The notes beneath the pieces were generated by a model. The model ran no database searches, had not been told where the DNA came from, and saw nothing but the letters and a program-made list of their open reading frames with translations. DNA of 64,000 nucleotides from Leguminivora glycinivorella (lineage: Eukaryota; Arthropoda; Insecta; Lepidoptera; Tortricidae), in assembly GCF_023078275.1 (NCBI RefSeq), contig NC_062975.1:6733141-6797140 (forward strand). The letters are read 5' to 3'. Positions within the stretch are counted from its first letter, which is position 1; every line of letters begins with the position of its first letter. Below are positions 34,231 to 46,430 of this stretch, in pieces. The position numbers and the translations under genes are program-made.

Positions 34231-36390
34231 AACCGTTTGGTAAATATGTATAATTACGATATGTTACGGTAATGTCTGAGATATGTAATTTTATAGTATT
34301 TATTTAAAAGTTTAAAAACTTACGCAAAAGCTATAAAGACGGCTATTCAATTAAATCCAAAAGTTTCAAGTCCTTTATTAAAGTCCCCGAAGGAAAACTA
34401 AGGCGGACGTTAACAACTTCAGTGATAAATTATATCTACCCACTCATGAAGGCACTTATACTTAAATAAAGTGATTTAAATCTCATCGCTGCAGAAACAC
34501 AGTTTCTACACCTTACATTACACGGAAGACCTAGATTTTCGCGGGTAACTCAGTGATAGCTAGCGGGGTTGTGGACTGTTATTATTGACGTGAAATGATG
34601 AAAACATGTAGTAAATGCACTAATTTTAATTATTGGTAAACAAACACAAGCTTAGTTTCGTGACAGAAGGCAGACTGACTGCCGATTGATTATATTTCAT
34701 AACATGAGGACAGTTTTTGAAAATGACATAATTTTAAACTATGAAGGAGGTCGCGCACCAGCCAGTCGCCAACACTAAGTAAACATTACACCAGACTGGC
34801 TCGTTATAGTAATTCGCAAATATTGACCTTGCCAAAATTTGTAGACCATTCATTAGGCTAGATTATGTGGTGAGCTTACAATTGACTTAGCTCTTAGCTT
34901 AGGATACGTTTCTCGATAGCATAACCATATTGGAATGTGCATGTAATTTTTATTTCTAGTGAGAAACCGATTGGGGGCGCTGTTAACGTTCTAAACAAAA
35001 TAAGTGAACGCTTATGCCTATCGCAATAACGTTTATTATATTACTAAACGAAAATAAAAATAGTAATAATTCTCAGAATCTTCCTACGTGCAACATACGC
35101 GCAATCATTGCGATAAAAAATTATCAATTATAAATAAATTAAAATGTATGTATTTACGTCATACACATATCGGATAAAAATATTGCAATGCTTACTAATT
35201 AAATTCGCGAAATTTAATTTGTGCTCATGCTTGCATGTTAGATAGGTATATTCATACAGAGTAATAACCTTATGTCTTAGAACTTTGACAATACAGTAAA
35301 GAAACAAATGTTGGAAGGCGTCTATAAAAAGATAATTCTAATATCTTTTATACCTATTATTCATTTGCGCGGATCTTTCCAGGGCTCGCGGATCTAGAGA
35401 AAAATAGACCACGTGACCCCTCCTGGGGCCTGGGCCTTTACCAAGTGACCGGGGGTCACGCCCCCCTGGGCCCGAAGCTGGATCCGCGCTTGATTATTCC
35501 TCCACTAGCTCTGGATAGCTCGGGTTACCTCCTCACATCCCATCTATAATACCCTAAACTTTCTGCCAATAGGTACAAATACAAACACATATCATCCGTA
35601 TTTAAAACATTCTAGGCGGGTTACTCACGTTTTAAGACGATATAAAGCTCGACATGTTTATTATCCGCTTAGAAATGACAAACTGAGCCTGTGTGTACAT
35701 AATATTGTACCTAGTAAAAATGATTGGCTAATAAGTTAGGATTTTCGTAACCATACATTTTAATCTCCGATAATAAGCTCTCAATTTTAAGCCGCTTGGA
35801 TAATCGTGACCTCAGTATTTGGTCTCCTTCCTTTGTATCCAAGATTCGTGTCCGTCAGCTTAAGGGCTGGAACCCATAGAGTAATAGTCAGTCATTGACC
35901 TGCTTAAGATCATAATTGACAATTACAGTAATAATTGTGCCTTTCTTAAGCCAAAGGTACCAAATTTTCGCTTCACAGGCTATAAGGACGCTCTAACAGG
36001 TAATTCGCATAAATTTATGATTTTTTACTACGCCAAACAAGTATACGGTCCGCAATTTCATCAACTCAAACAGTGTCAAGGTAAGCGAAAAATGTGTACC
36101 TTTACCTGAGAAGGTCACAATTTATGATTGATCACTTGGTTGTTTTGGCGGCAGTAGGTTACGTCTGGTGAAGTCATTGTTTATTATCGTTTAATTTACA
36201 TTCGACATAGTATTTGATGTCATACTATCAGTAGACTTATGTAATGTTTACACGAGTCCAATGACGATATTAAAATTGACCACATGAGCAACAATTGGTT
36301 AAATGAGCTAACTAATCTGCTTTGCACTGACTACTGTTTATATTATAACTGTCAATTACGCATCTTTAATTGACAGTTATAAACGTCATA

Positions 36391-36570
36391 ATCCATACTA
36401 ATATTATAAATGGGAAAGTGTGTGTGTCTGTTTGTTTGTCCGTCTTTCACGGCAAAACGGAGCCACGAATTGACGTGATTTTTTAAGAGGAGATAGTTGA
36501 AGGGATTGAGAGTGACATAGGCTACTTTTGTCTCTTTCTAACGCGAGCAAGGCCGCGGGCAAAAGCTAGT
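36391..36570 (+). mobile_element. Short Helitron-like element (Lep1-type ends)
   Basis: It starts ATCCATACTAATATTATAAA, contains GTCTGTTTGTTTGTCCGTC, and ends GGCCGCGGGCAAAAGCTAGT with the GC-rich 3' hairpin. These ends match the short Helitron-like repeats known from moths. It is 180 bases with no coding part. The same kind of 3' end closes the larger element at 49553. Confidence 0.7.
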
Positions 36571-36639
36571 ATAGTCATAATTCCATAGGGGATTGACGTT
36601 ATCGGAGGCAATTTCTCTAAGATTTGCTTGTATATGTAC

Positions 36640-37260
36640 TTAACTTGGTCTTATTTTATCATTCAGCCCACGAACTTAGAAGACGCGTGGGTATTCAACA
36701 TTTTGAGAATGAATGATGGGCAAACAAGAATGATAGATAGATGATTCCCCCAAAATGTTAAGGCTTGAGTGCACACGCTCATATTGCGCGTGGCTTGCGG
36801 CGTGCATTGCAAACAATTGAAGCTCATACAAGGTGCCCTCAGTCGACGCTGCATAGCGTAGACGCAGGCTTTCCCGCCCCGCTAACTTGAACCCAATAGA
36901 CCTTCTGGTTCTAAAGACATTCCGCCATTGGTATGCTCTTGAGCATGCCATGATGCCACACGCCTTTGAAAATGCATGTAAGTATCACACCATTCGCACC
37001 AGAGAAGAGAAACACCTATCCTCTGACCTTCCTGGCGCGAACACGTCGCGTCAAACAATGCAGCTATTAATGCGTTGCGTATGCGCACCATTGGCTGCAT
37101 TGCCTTCACGCTACTTAGTATTGGCATCGGAGTTTCAGGGCCTCATCCTACATTCATGCCATCTGCAGGCATTTGTATTTTGTGTAGGTTACACGATTTG
37201 GGTGTGTTTGGGCGCGTTTATTAATGAATAAATAGGATTTTCTTGTTTAAGGTATCAGTA
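36640..37260. other. Mixed block with unassigned ORFs
   Basis: Open frames occur on both strands (36887-37231 plus, 36882-37127 minus, 36676-36951 minus), and the sequence is richer in G and C than its surroundings. None of the translations shows a recognisable domain. It may be an old coding fragment or element; there is no evidence for a live gene. Confidence 0.25.
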
Positions 37261-37317
37261 CCTGTGACCTACCTTATTGACGTTGATTGATATCTTTTAA
37301 ACAAAGAATTCTTGTAT

Positions 37318-37531
37318 AAGAGTTTTGAATGATTCACGGTTATTTTCATTAGACTTATATTGACCGGGATATAGACCGTGATTACCTTTTTGATTTTTGT
37401 CGAGCTCCCGATATTTCGACGCAGTTGCATGCATCATGATCACGGAAAACTACTGCGTCGAAATATCGGGAGCTCGACAAAAAATCAAAAAGGTAATCAC
37501 GGTCTAATATCCCGGTCAATATAAGTCTAAT
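37318..37531 (-). mobile_element. Second Penelope-like insertion, near-palindromic
   Basis: It is flanked by the 12-base duplication GAATTCTTGTAT (37306-37317 and 37532-37543). Its left 120 bases are the same as in the copy at 31198. Here the inverted arms extend through GTCGAGCTCCCGATATTTCG and its complement, leaving a loop of about 28 bases. An extra A in CTAATATCCCGG marks independent history. Confidence 0.7.
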
Positions 37532-37543
37532 GAATTCTTGTAT

Positions 37544-39284
37544 ATTTAGTTATTTATGTTATAACGGCGATCTCGAAAAAAACTCTAATGATTGAAAATG
37601 ACTCTAAAGCTGAAATTTGTTATGTGGTGGTTTTCGGGGTGAAAATTCGATTTAGCTTAGTCTTATTAGGTCCCGGGAAACGCAAATTATCGAGTTTTTG
37701 AACTATGACTAAGATACATAATAGTCTAAGTAAAATTTTAATCAACTACTTTGTTCGAACTGCGAACTAAAGTTAAAGTAATATTATTTACCTTAAAATT
37801 ATCGAACATTGACACAGAAAATAAGCGACCGTAGACCCAAAAGTCTATATCAACATTTTTTTCGTTCCTCAAAATCGTGAAATTAACACCAAACGGGATT
37901 CGGATTAACCGGACCGGTCAGACCAAAATGATGTCAGTGTGTACGTACATTACTGTCTAATGATGTCATCACATCAAGTCATCACATCATCTAACCGCAG
38001 TAATGATATTCGCGAAAACGTATGATCATTGCCTCTGCACGACTTTTGTGCGAAAAAAGAGATTAATCATAAAGGCTGATTAAGACGACGCGGGCGTGTG
38101 AACTCGTATCTATAGACCTTGGTCATTCTGGTCCCGTAGCTGTAACTCTGTCGCGCCAATACGCTAGAGCGATAGAGATAAATAACTATGAGCGTTTGTG
38201 CATTCGGATACGCACACTACCCGCCGCGGACGACGTCCAGCGGCTCGTGATGGACGTCGGACGCTGCGGACAGCGACTGCGTGTAAGCACGGACCCAGGA
38301 AGGGTCATAGGTCTCACACGGCGGCCCGCTGGACGTCGCTTGCGACGGGTCTGAACGACCAAGGCCTTAGTTACATAGCGGAGTGTTGCGGTACATAAAA
38401 ATCGCATGCGAGTTCTCGCATCGTGTAAGTGAGCCCTAAAATTAATAAGCTAATTAATTCAAACTATAATTACTTCATATAGTAGATTACATAGTTTACA
38501 TATCTACTTATTTGTTTTTCCATGGAGTAAATTTTGGGGGAATGCACATATTTATGTATGTAGCGATATAATACAGTTAGTACACCGTTATGTTGTTGTT
38601 CCTGTATGTTAAATGCGGGAAAACAGACATTTTTGGATTGTATACATTACTCCACACAAAGCTGAATCTCTCAGATATATATATTTAAAAGAATACTAAC
38701 GTGTCCCGCTAACCATCGTCATCGGAAACCAAACCGGAAACAGGGAATCCCATAATGTTCGAGCTTCCGGCGTATGGCTATTGATTGTCTATGATTTGAT
38801 AACTCGTAATGAGAACGTTTATTTAATTTGAATGAATTTAACGGTCCATTGACTGGTCGCATATTGAATGGCTTTCCAAATGCAGTTTTAGAAGTTATTC
38901 GTCTGGCTTTGATTTGTGACTGTAGTTTGGCGTAAATTTTCTGACAAATGCCCTATCAAAGTTGTTTTTATTAACACATGAATTGCATGCAAATTGCTAT
39001 TGCACAAACGCTTCGATAACATCTCTTTCAGTACCAACAGATGGTGCTTTTTGATCGCACTAGTTGTTAATTTCTTGTCAGGTCGAAACTTCAGAGGGCA
39101 ATCTGTGAAAAACGTCGTAAGATACAAGTGCGAAAATGTACTATTTCGTAGCTGGCTTTCTCTATCACTCTTCCGTAGGTACATAGACGTGACGTGATCA
39201 AAACACAGTCTGTTTTGATCGGCGTCTAGCCGTCAACGATTTTCATTTCGGCCAGCTGAAAATAGTTGACCACATAGACCACAG
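37544..39284. other. Gene-free stretch
   Basis: Besides the element at 38116-38372 and the half MITE at 38399-38440, it is AT-rich unique-looking sequence. Short ORFs on both strands at 38888-39197 overlap each other and show no domain. Confidence 0.4.
38116..38372. mobile_element. GC-rich inverted-end element with nested CCCGTAGC fragment
   Basis: The ends GACCTTGGTCATTCTGGTC and GGGTCTGAACGACCAAGGCC are imperfect inverted repeats. Inside, GGACGTCCAGCGG-like and CCGCTGGACGTC form a second inverted pair. A truncated copy of the CCCGTAGC family occupies 38133-38217. Confidence 0.5.
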
Positions 39285-39515
39285 TCACACCTCGGACACT
39301 GGCGGTCAAATATACGAAAGAGGCGTGTTCCTAGCACACAGTCTAAGCTCGTGTAGGTGAACGCGTACCATGCTTGTATCAGTGAAATATGACAGGTCGA
39401 TTCAGGTTTTTGACAGGCGGTAACTGTGAGGTAACCGAGAGGGGGTGGGCGGCACTTTCAACGGGGAGCGGGAGTGGCCATACTGTACGATAGTACTCTT
39501 TATTATACTGTGCCA
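39285..39515. repeat. Interspersed repeat, copy 2 (inverted relative to 155-385)
   Basis: Reverse-complement counterpart of the repeat in XRN1 intron 12. Matching landmarks include CGGACACTGGC, CTAGCACACAG, GACAGGCGGTAACTGTGAGG and GGGAGCGGGAGTGGCCATAC. Downstream, an ORF runs to 39720 and a GTAAGT occurs at about 39735. No gene was supported there. Confidence 0.75.
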
Positions 39516-40597
39516 CAGTGCTATAGCTATGAAAAACCAAATAACAACAACTACTTATTTACGGTGTCAACCTGTCAACTGTCAGGTTAATCTTCCAACA
39601 CCGTTAAACGACCGAACGGGAACAGTCAAACAATTCACAAAATTCACCATTTTCTCAGGGTCCGAATGTCTGGACCGTTGTACACAAACAAGCTCGCACG
39701 ATTTGCAACTGTACCCATAACAATAGACTATAAAGGTAAGTAATGATGCCATTTATATATGCTACTTTTATAGCTCGTTATAAATAACTTGATAATTATG
39801 TGGGTAGTTAGATATTTTTAAATTGCGTGACAAGGATGAGGTATATTTGAAGAAGGTCAGACGATGGCAGTCGCTTTCGTAAAATTAGTGTCTCATGAGC
39901 CGTGGCGAATGCCGGAATAACGCAAGGAGGATGATGACTTAGGTACATTAGAAAAGGTGTAGATCTAAAATATCTTCCGGTAATCCACAACGAGTTATAT
40001 TTTCTAACTTTTCTACAAACTTCCTTGTACTGTAAAATTACACCACTTAAACATGAATGAAAGTCGCGGTAACTAGTGCAGATAAATGAAATAGCTAGAC
40101 TATCCCTAGCATTCCACTCATCAATTACTCTAATTCGCTGGTGCAATAGGGTTTCCTAGGCACGCGCGTGGCGTTCCCAAGCCTACGTTTCAGGAGACAA
40201 AAGAAACATGATCTCTGCGTCCGAGTAGCTGTGATGGGGTTTAGATCACATTTAAACTGGTCTAACTAAGTGATGGGAATGTACAGGCTACGCAAGAGTC
40301 GCCAGCGGAACGATCTCTATTGTTTCACATCACTATGCCTCAAAATTAAAACGTCATATGTTTATATGCAGACCATAGATCCTTACAGCAGTTTTGTTTG
40401 GATTTGTATTATCTCTGGATCGTAGAGATTAGTGTCGATGGTGAGCCGATGCCCGGCTTTCGCTTTTCAACGTGTTTAGCCAATTAGGATGTGTTGCGGT
40501 TGCGTCAGAACGAAGCGCCTTTCGTCGTCCTTGGTAACGGTTTTATGTTCACATTGTGATGGTGACTGTACGTACGGTTAAATGTAGCGGATATCTT

Positions 40598-40905
40598 TTT
40601 TTTAATTTGTCGATTTTAGTGTCCCACTGCTGGGCAAAGACCTCCCTTCGTGTCCTCCATTCAACTCTATTGCTTGGTGGGCAAGTGCCACCAATTTGGA
40701 TATTTTTTTTCCAAGTCGTCGCACCATCTCCTTTTCGGTCTGCCTGCACCCCGACCTTACACCATCTATGGTAGACCGTCGTGGGTCCCACTCGGTAGGT
40801 ATTTTGGCCCATCTTTCAGGATGCTTGCGGCAGAAGTGTCCAAACCTACTTGACACATCTACTTACTCCCGTTCTGGAGCGCAGTTCAGAAATTACATAA
40901 TTACG
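40598..40905 (-). mobile_element. RTE-type LINE fragment, diverged and frameshifted
   Basis: The minus strand retains HPERWAKIPTEW in one frame and REVFAQQWDTKID in another, so at least one frameshift separates them. Both match the C-terminus of the RTE fragments at 25.8 and 60.3 kb. It is older than those copies. No catalytic motifs remain. Confidence 0.75.
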
Positions 40906-42328
40906 ATCGTCTCCTAAGTTTCTGAATGACAAAATTTGCTGTTTAAATGTATTTTTTTTAATATTGTTTTTTTTTTTTTTAAGTAGAAACGTTTTCGCAG
41001 TTTTAATGACGATTTTACGAGCCGCGAATCGCGATACGTACGAAATCCTCGAAAAGTGCATTCGGCGTTTAACAAATGCTGCTCACATTTCTAAATTAAA
41101 TGAAATAAAATAAATGGAGTTATTATCTTAAAGAGTGTGTCTACAACTTTTGACAATTCAGAATCTCTAATTATTAAAGGTATAATAAATAAACCCACGC
41201 AAAGTTGACCTAAAATGAGAAAAACGTATGTCGCCGTTTAGTAAACTTTGTTAAAAAAATTCAATACTTTAGTTATAACATTAAGTGATTCTAAAAGCCA
41301 GATAAATGGACTAGAAGTTTTGAGGTTTTTTATATTTTTCCTCTCAAAGGCAACAAAGAAATTTTACCTTAAATTTAAACTATCGTAAAATTTCCATACA
41401 TTCGCCATTGCTGTCAGAATTCTCCTTTCGATTAGATGCCGTGAGCGGCTCATCGGAGGCAGACGTGTCGCCGGTCGCTCCGCGTTGACAATTAAATTTG
41501 ACAAATATTTTGACAGAAAATAGTGTACGTACACGAAAAACCATACCAGTGTAAAACTGTGCTCAAAATAAATAGGGTAAATCAAATATGTCAGGTGGAG
41601 ATCCAATCTCATTTAAAATTTAAAGGTGCATGGCTTGTGCATAAAAAATAAATAAAAATATATCACATTATTAAAGAAAATAACGAACACAACCGAATGA
41701 GTATAAATGATTTCATTCTAGTTCGGTTAAATTTAAAAAAGTTTCATGTTTTCTTTTACTCATTGGAATACATTTTCATTACGCTGGTATTAACAGTACG
41801 TCATTTTAAAAATATATATGACAGTACCTACGTCAAATTTTGTCAACCAAACTTCACAGGTTGTATGTAAACAATTACAATTTAATTTATTCATACATAT
41901 TCAGATACGTATTAATCGATTCTTACTTAGAATAGAAAAAAGGGGAATGCGAGCGGGTATAGGTATAGTGCTTCTGGTTCAAATTTAATTGTGTATATAA
42001 AAAAATGACTCAATTTCATTAAAGATTTACTCTGTGCATACCGCGAACACGTAACCGTAAGTTGAAACAATAATAATTATAAATCACCTAAATACATCGT
42101 TGTTTACAAAGCGCTTGTTTTGAATGGCACTTCTCCACTCAACTAGACCAATTAATATTCATGGAACACCAGCTGGTGACCAGCATAAATGACTATGAAC
42201 AGCCGTGCAAAAATATCTGATTTTCTATAGTGGGCCATAAGTATATGACGACATGATCCCGGCAAAAATTTGTGATGCTCCGTGACCGGCAAAAACATCG
42301 TCTCTCTTTCTAGCGTCTCGCGAGCGTA

Positions 42329-42600
42329 TAGCGTCGGGCCAACTGTATGGAAAAAGACGCCGCGTCAGCGCGGCTTAACCATACAGTTGGCCCGACGCTA
42401 CGATCGCAAGACGGTAGATGTGGGAGGGATCCGCATACATATCTGGGTGGCTAGCCGAATGGCACAATCGCTCACGAAACGCTCACGAAACGAAGCGCTA
42501 GTAGATATCTATCTCTATCGCGCTTGCGTATTGGCGCGACAGAGCCAGCGGCGTATCGCTTTCGTTTGGCGTCGGAGAAATGCCATTCGGCTACGGGGCC
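42329..42600. repeat. Adjacent hairpin and inverted copy of the CCCGTAGCC family
   Basis: TAGCGTCGGGCCAACTGTAT at 42329 pairs with ATACAGTTGGCCCGACGCTA at 42381-42400 around a CGCGTCAGCGCG loop. At 42447-42600 an inverted copy of the family seen at 33247 follows, ending GAAATGCCATTCGGCTACGG. An ORF crossing both (42282-42626) is composed only of these repeats. Confidence 0.75.
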
Positions 42601-43164
42601 TGATCGGGTCGCTTAAAAATATTTGATTCTTTATAAAAACCTAAATTACACTTTCACCTGCATAAATATCTATCCATTGTTAAAGCAAATATATATCTTA
42701 CGGGCTAGAAATCATTAATATGTAATTAAAGTGCAATAATAAACCCTACCTGGTTGCCTTACAGCCGTAAATTGTATGAGGTGATTTGACAGTTCACGAA
42801 AACGGTATAGACTTGTGTCATTGGATATGTCTGTCTCATCTGTTCTTAAATTATGACAAGTAAACTTATTGTAAATCTAGTATCAGAAGCCTTTATAGGT
42901 ACAAGCTTTTATTCAACTTGCCTTGTTAGTAGGTATGTTAGTTTGAGTCAAAACGTAGAAGCTAAATTTGACCCACTTTCCGGTTTCCAATTGAGCTGAA
43001 ATTTTGCACACATATGTAAATCAAGTGACAATGCAATATTATGGTATCATGGATCTAATCTGATGATGGAGCAGAAAGGTGATCATAGGAACTCTGTTAT
43101 GAAACGTCGTATCCCCATTGAGTCACGAGTTTTTAAAAATGTCTCGGAGAGCAATAAATATTTT

Positions 43165-45086
43165 TTCTCAAACATGGTATGAAATATTGATGTTATGTGC
43201 CTTATAATTGGCAGCGAAGTATGACGTTGCAGGTGCGGCTAGGACGATTGATAGATAATGGAATTTCATACAAACCTTGCAGGCCAAGGCCGGCAAAGTC
43301 TTCTTTTTTAATTTCCAAACACAGATAATTGTGACATAACATCCAGGTATTTAGCCAATTAAAAAAAAACTATAAGGGGCTTTATAGACGTGCCGACTGC
43401 AACTGGTACGGGCCCTAGACAATATTTGATTTTGGGTGCGTTTTCATACAAAAACAATTTTTTTCGTTTTTTTTTTATTTTTTTTTAAACTTTTTATAAG
43501 CGTATACGGGGCATCAAAGGGGAACGAAAATTCGATTATTTTTGCGCTACGACGCACCGTTTAGGAGATACAGCCATCCAAAGTTACTATTTTCAGTATA
43601 CTTTATTTATTAACCGTCGCCTCATATCTCAAGAAGGACGGTTATCAAGTCGTCTGTATGTTTTTTAACCGTCGCCTCATATCTCAAGAAGGACGGTTAT
43701 CAAGTCGTCTGTATGTTTTTTTTTTTTTTTTTTGTTTGTTCCTCGATATCTCCGTCGTTCCTGGACCGATTTTGAAAATTTTTTTTTTTGATTGAATGTA
43801 TATACATACAGATTGGTCCCATTTTTCTCAGAACCCAGTTCTGATGATGGGATCCTGGAGAAATCGAGGGAATTCCTCAAATCTGAAAGGCATACATATG
43901 GTGATTTTTGTGTTAATAAAGGAACAGCATGCATTTAGGTACGGAACAGTGACATTTGGTGCAGTGGAACTGCTGATGATGGCCAGAACGGAACTCTTCA
44001 AATCTGAACGGCACGCTTATAGTGACTTGGGTATTTTTATACGAACAGCATGCACTTTCGTACAGAACAGTGACATTTGGTGCAGTGGAATTTCTGATGA
44101 TGGTCAGAACCGAACTCCTCAAATCTGAACGGCACGCTTATAGTGACTTTGGTATTTTTATAAGAACAGCATGCACTTTCGTCCAGAACAGTGACATTTG
44201 GTGCAGTGTAACTGCTGATGATGGCCAGAACCAAACTCCTCAAATCTGAACGGCACGCTTATAGTGACTTTGCCATTTTTATAAGAACAGCATGCACTTT
44301 CGTCCAGAACAGTGACATTTGGTGCAGTGGAATTTCTGATGATGGTCAGAACCGAACTCCTCAAATCTGAATGGCACGCTTATAGTGACTTTGGTATTTT
44401 TATAAGAACATCATGCACTTTCGTTCAGAACAGTGACATTTGGTGCAGTGGAACTGCTGATTATGGCCAGAACCAAACTCCTCAAATCTGAACGGCACGC
44501 TTATAGTGACTTTGCCATTTTTATAAGAACAGCATGCACTTTCATCCAGAACAGTGACATTTGGTGCAGTGGAATTTCTGATGATGGTCAGAACCGAACT
44601 CCTCAAATCTGAACGGCATACTTATAGTGACTTTGGTATTTTTATAAGAACAGCATGCACTTTCGTCCAGAACAGTGACATTTGGTGCAGTGGAACTGCT
44701 GATGATGGCCAGAACCAAACTCCTCAAACCTGAACGGCACACTCATAGTGACTTTGGTATTTTTGTAAGAAAAGCATGCATTTAAGTTCAGAACAGTGAC
44801 ATTTATTTAGTTATGTTTGTTAAGCATATGTTTTGAAGTCAAAGTTTGTCAAGCTTCGATTTCTTATAATATAATCGGATTCATGAGGAATTGAGGAAAC
44901 TCCTCAAACCTTAACGTTATACGTATATTCATTTGTGTTTCCATCTAATAATTAAAGCATTAAAAGCAGTTTTAAAAAATACTTACACATTTCTACATAA
45001 TCCAACATTCGCAAGTAGCTTTCACCAGAACCCGAAAGGCGACTGTTTTTTTTTTCTTAAAAATTATTTCATACCATGTTTGAGAA
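43165..45086. mobile_element. 1.9-kb inverted-repeat-bounded unit containing the 121-bp satellite
   Basis: A perfect 20-base inverted pair, TTCTCAAACATGGTATGAAA (43165-43184) and TTTCATACCATGTTTGAGAA (45067-45086), frames the region. Inside lie a CTATAAGGGGCTTTATAGAC...CTGCAACTGGTACGGGCC block (related copy at 52060-52105), two direct 56-base copies of ACCGTCGCCTCATATCTCAA (43610-43719), T-runs and the satellite. No transposase was found. Whether the pair marks true element ends is inference. Confidence 0.45.
43851..44802 (+). repeat. 121-bp tandem satellite with alternating A/B monomers
   Basis: The landmark CTGATGATGG (or a one-base variant) recurs at 43973, 44094, 44215, 44336, 44457, 44578 and 44699, exactly 121 bases apart, preceded by a diverged unit at 43841. 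Monomers alternate: A has GGAACTGCTGATGATGGCCA, B has GGAATTTCTGATGATGGTCA, giving a 242-base higher-order unit. Other positions (TTTGGTATT against TTTGCCATT) follow the same alternation in the middle units. All ORFs over it are periodic shadows. Confidence 0.92.
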
Positions 45087-45119
45087 AAGCACTATACATA
45101 CCTCGGCGGGAAATGGTCT

Positions 45120-46430
45120 GAGGCGGGCAACCCCATTTCCCAACCCCATTTGTCCCGGCCTCTGTAGTAATGTACTATTTTTGCAAAAAAAACTTATTAT
45201 AAATTGGGAGGTGTAATTTTTTATTATCTCTTACATAGCATTAAGAAGAAAAATCGACCAAGAGCGCGTCAGTGTTGGGTTCCGTAGTTTCCGACATTTT
45301 ACATAATGACAATTTAATAAATACCGTAATTTGGGGAGAAAAAGGGTTCCGGGGGTATATAATGTTATTATAATAATATTTCTTGACATATTCCTTCTAT
45401 TTTCCGCAATCAAAGTAGGAAAATAATATATTATGTTTTTTTTATTATTATTATTATTGGTATTTAGGACAACAGCCGTAAATATTCAACTTACATAGGT
45501 ATTTTTACATAGTCTTAGGCCAATAACAGTTATCTGTTGAGTGAAAAGTATTATACACAATATGTTACTAAAAAAAATGTGTTACATAATTATTTAAAAT
45601 TACAGTGAAAATGTGCAAGCCACACATTTTTATTTACAGTTTCATGTCTGTCAAAGTTGACGTTCAAATTTATTGGATTTTTACTCATTTTAATCGTTCA
45701 TTATCCTTTTGAATGTGTATACACTTCTAAAGTTTATGTATGACAGAAAATCATAAGATATATTTTCATTTTTATAATGGTTTTCATGAAGAAAGCGATG
45801 CAACTGTGTTGGGGAATTTTTACGGGATGAATAAATATCCGCGGCCTGAGGGGTGACTGGGATCAGGAATGGGGGGAATCGGGTCGCAAAGGGGGTGAAT
45901 AGGTTTACGAAGGGGCTGATTAGGGTCGGAAGAGGGGTGAATTGGGATGTGTGGTCAATGCTTGTCACATTGTATAAAATATATATAACTTACCTAAAGT
46001 GGTATTTTTATGAATGACCTCTCTGTACATGGACGCAATTTATACGTCAATGTATTGCTTCGTAGTTAGACTAGATACAAGAAATTAACACTTAGAAATG
46101 TTAATCACATTCACACTTCTGTCTACCTCCACGTTTCTACTTAAGTCCGCAAAAATCACCCATGGTTGCTATAATATAGACGGATTACTTTAAAATAAAA
46201 ATCATAAGTATGAAAGTATACAACTAGGGAAGAAATAAAATTATTATATTGAATCATTTTTGATTTGTTCTTTTTCAAGTTTATATAAATAATAAATTTT
46301 CAATTCGCTCAAAGGTTGGAAGAGATCCCTTATTGGGATAAGTTCGCCTTTGTACATCATAACTATACTGTATTTTTATGTCCTAACTTGTCTTATGTAC
46401 AATAAAGTGTTCACATACATACATCTAAAT
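45120..46430. other. Gene-free stretch with LINE 3' ends
   Basis: At 45240-45350 is a fragment related to the element at 62989-63534 (CCAAGAGCGCGTCAGTGTTGGGTTCCGTAG). At 46310-46425 is a probable CR1-type LINE 3' end (AAGTTCGCCTTTGTACATCA...ATGTACAATAAAGTGTTCAC) with a CATACATACAT tail. Short (TTA)n lies at 45440-45460. Nothing coding was recognised. Confidence 0.5.

Larger units (their letters stand above)
32994..36390. other. Gene-free stretch of MITEs and unclassified sequence
   Basis: Outside the repeats listed separately, 35360-35500 holds a GC-rich imperfect palindrome (GCGCGGATC...GATCCGCGC, with GACCGGGGGTCACGCCCCCC). A hairpin lies at 36345-36381 (ATAACTGTCAATTACG against TAATTGACAGTTAT). 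Nothing coding was recognised. Confidence 0.5.
39516..43160. other. Gene-free stretch
   Basis: It contains the RTE remnant (40598-40905), the hairpin pair (42329-42600) and otherwise AT-rich sequence with scattered short ORFs (for example 39808-40146 and 41364-41612, minus) lacking any domain. No promoter or exon could be supported. Confidence 0.45.

Noticed and set aside
36887..37231. 114-codon plus-strand ORF as a gene
   Set aside because: No domain was recognised, there are competing ORFs on the opposite strand, and no splice or promoter support.
42282..42626. 114-codon plus-strand ORF
   Set aside because: It is made of a hairpin plus an inverted copy of a MITE family seen elsewhere in the window.
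43796..44742. Series of 65-110 codon ORFs on both strands
   Set aside because: They recur with the 121-base satellite period, which is not a multiple of three, and exist in every monomer; they are repeat shadows.
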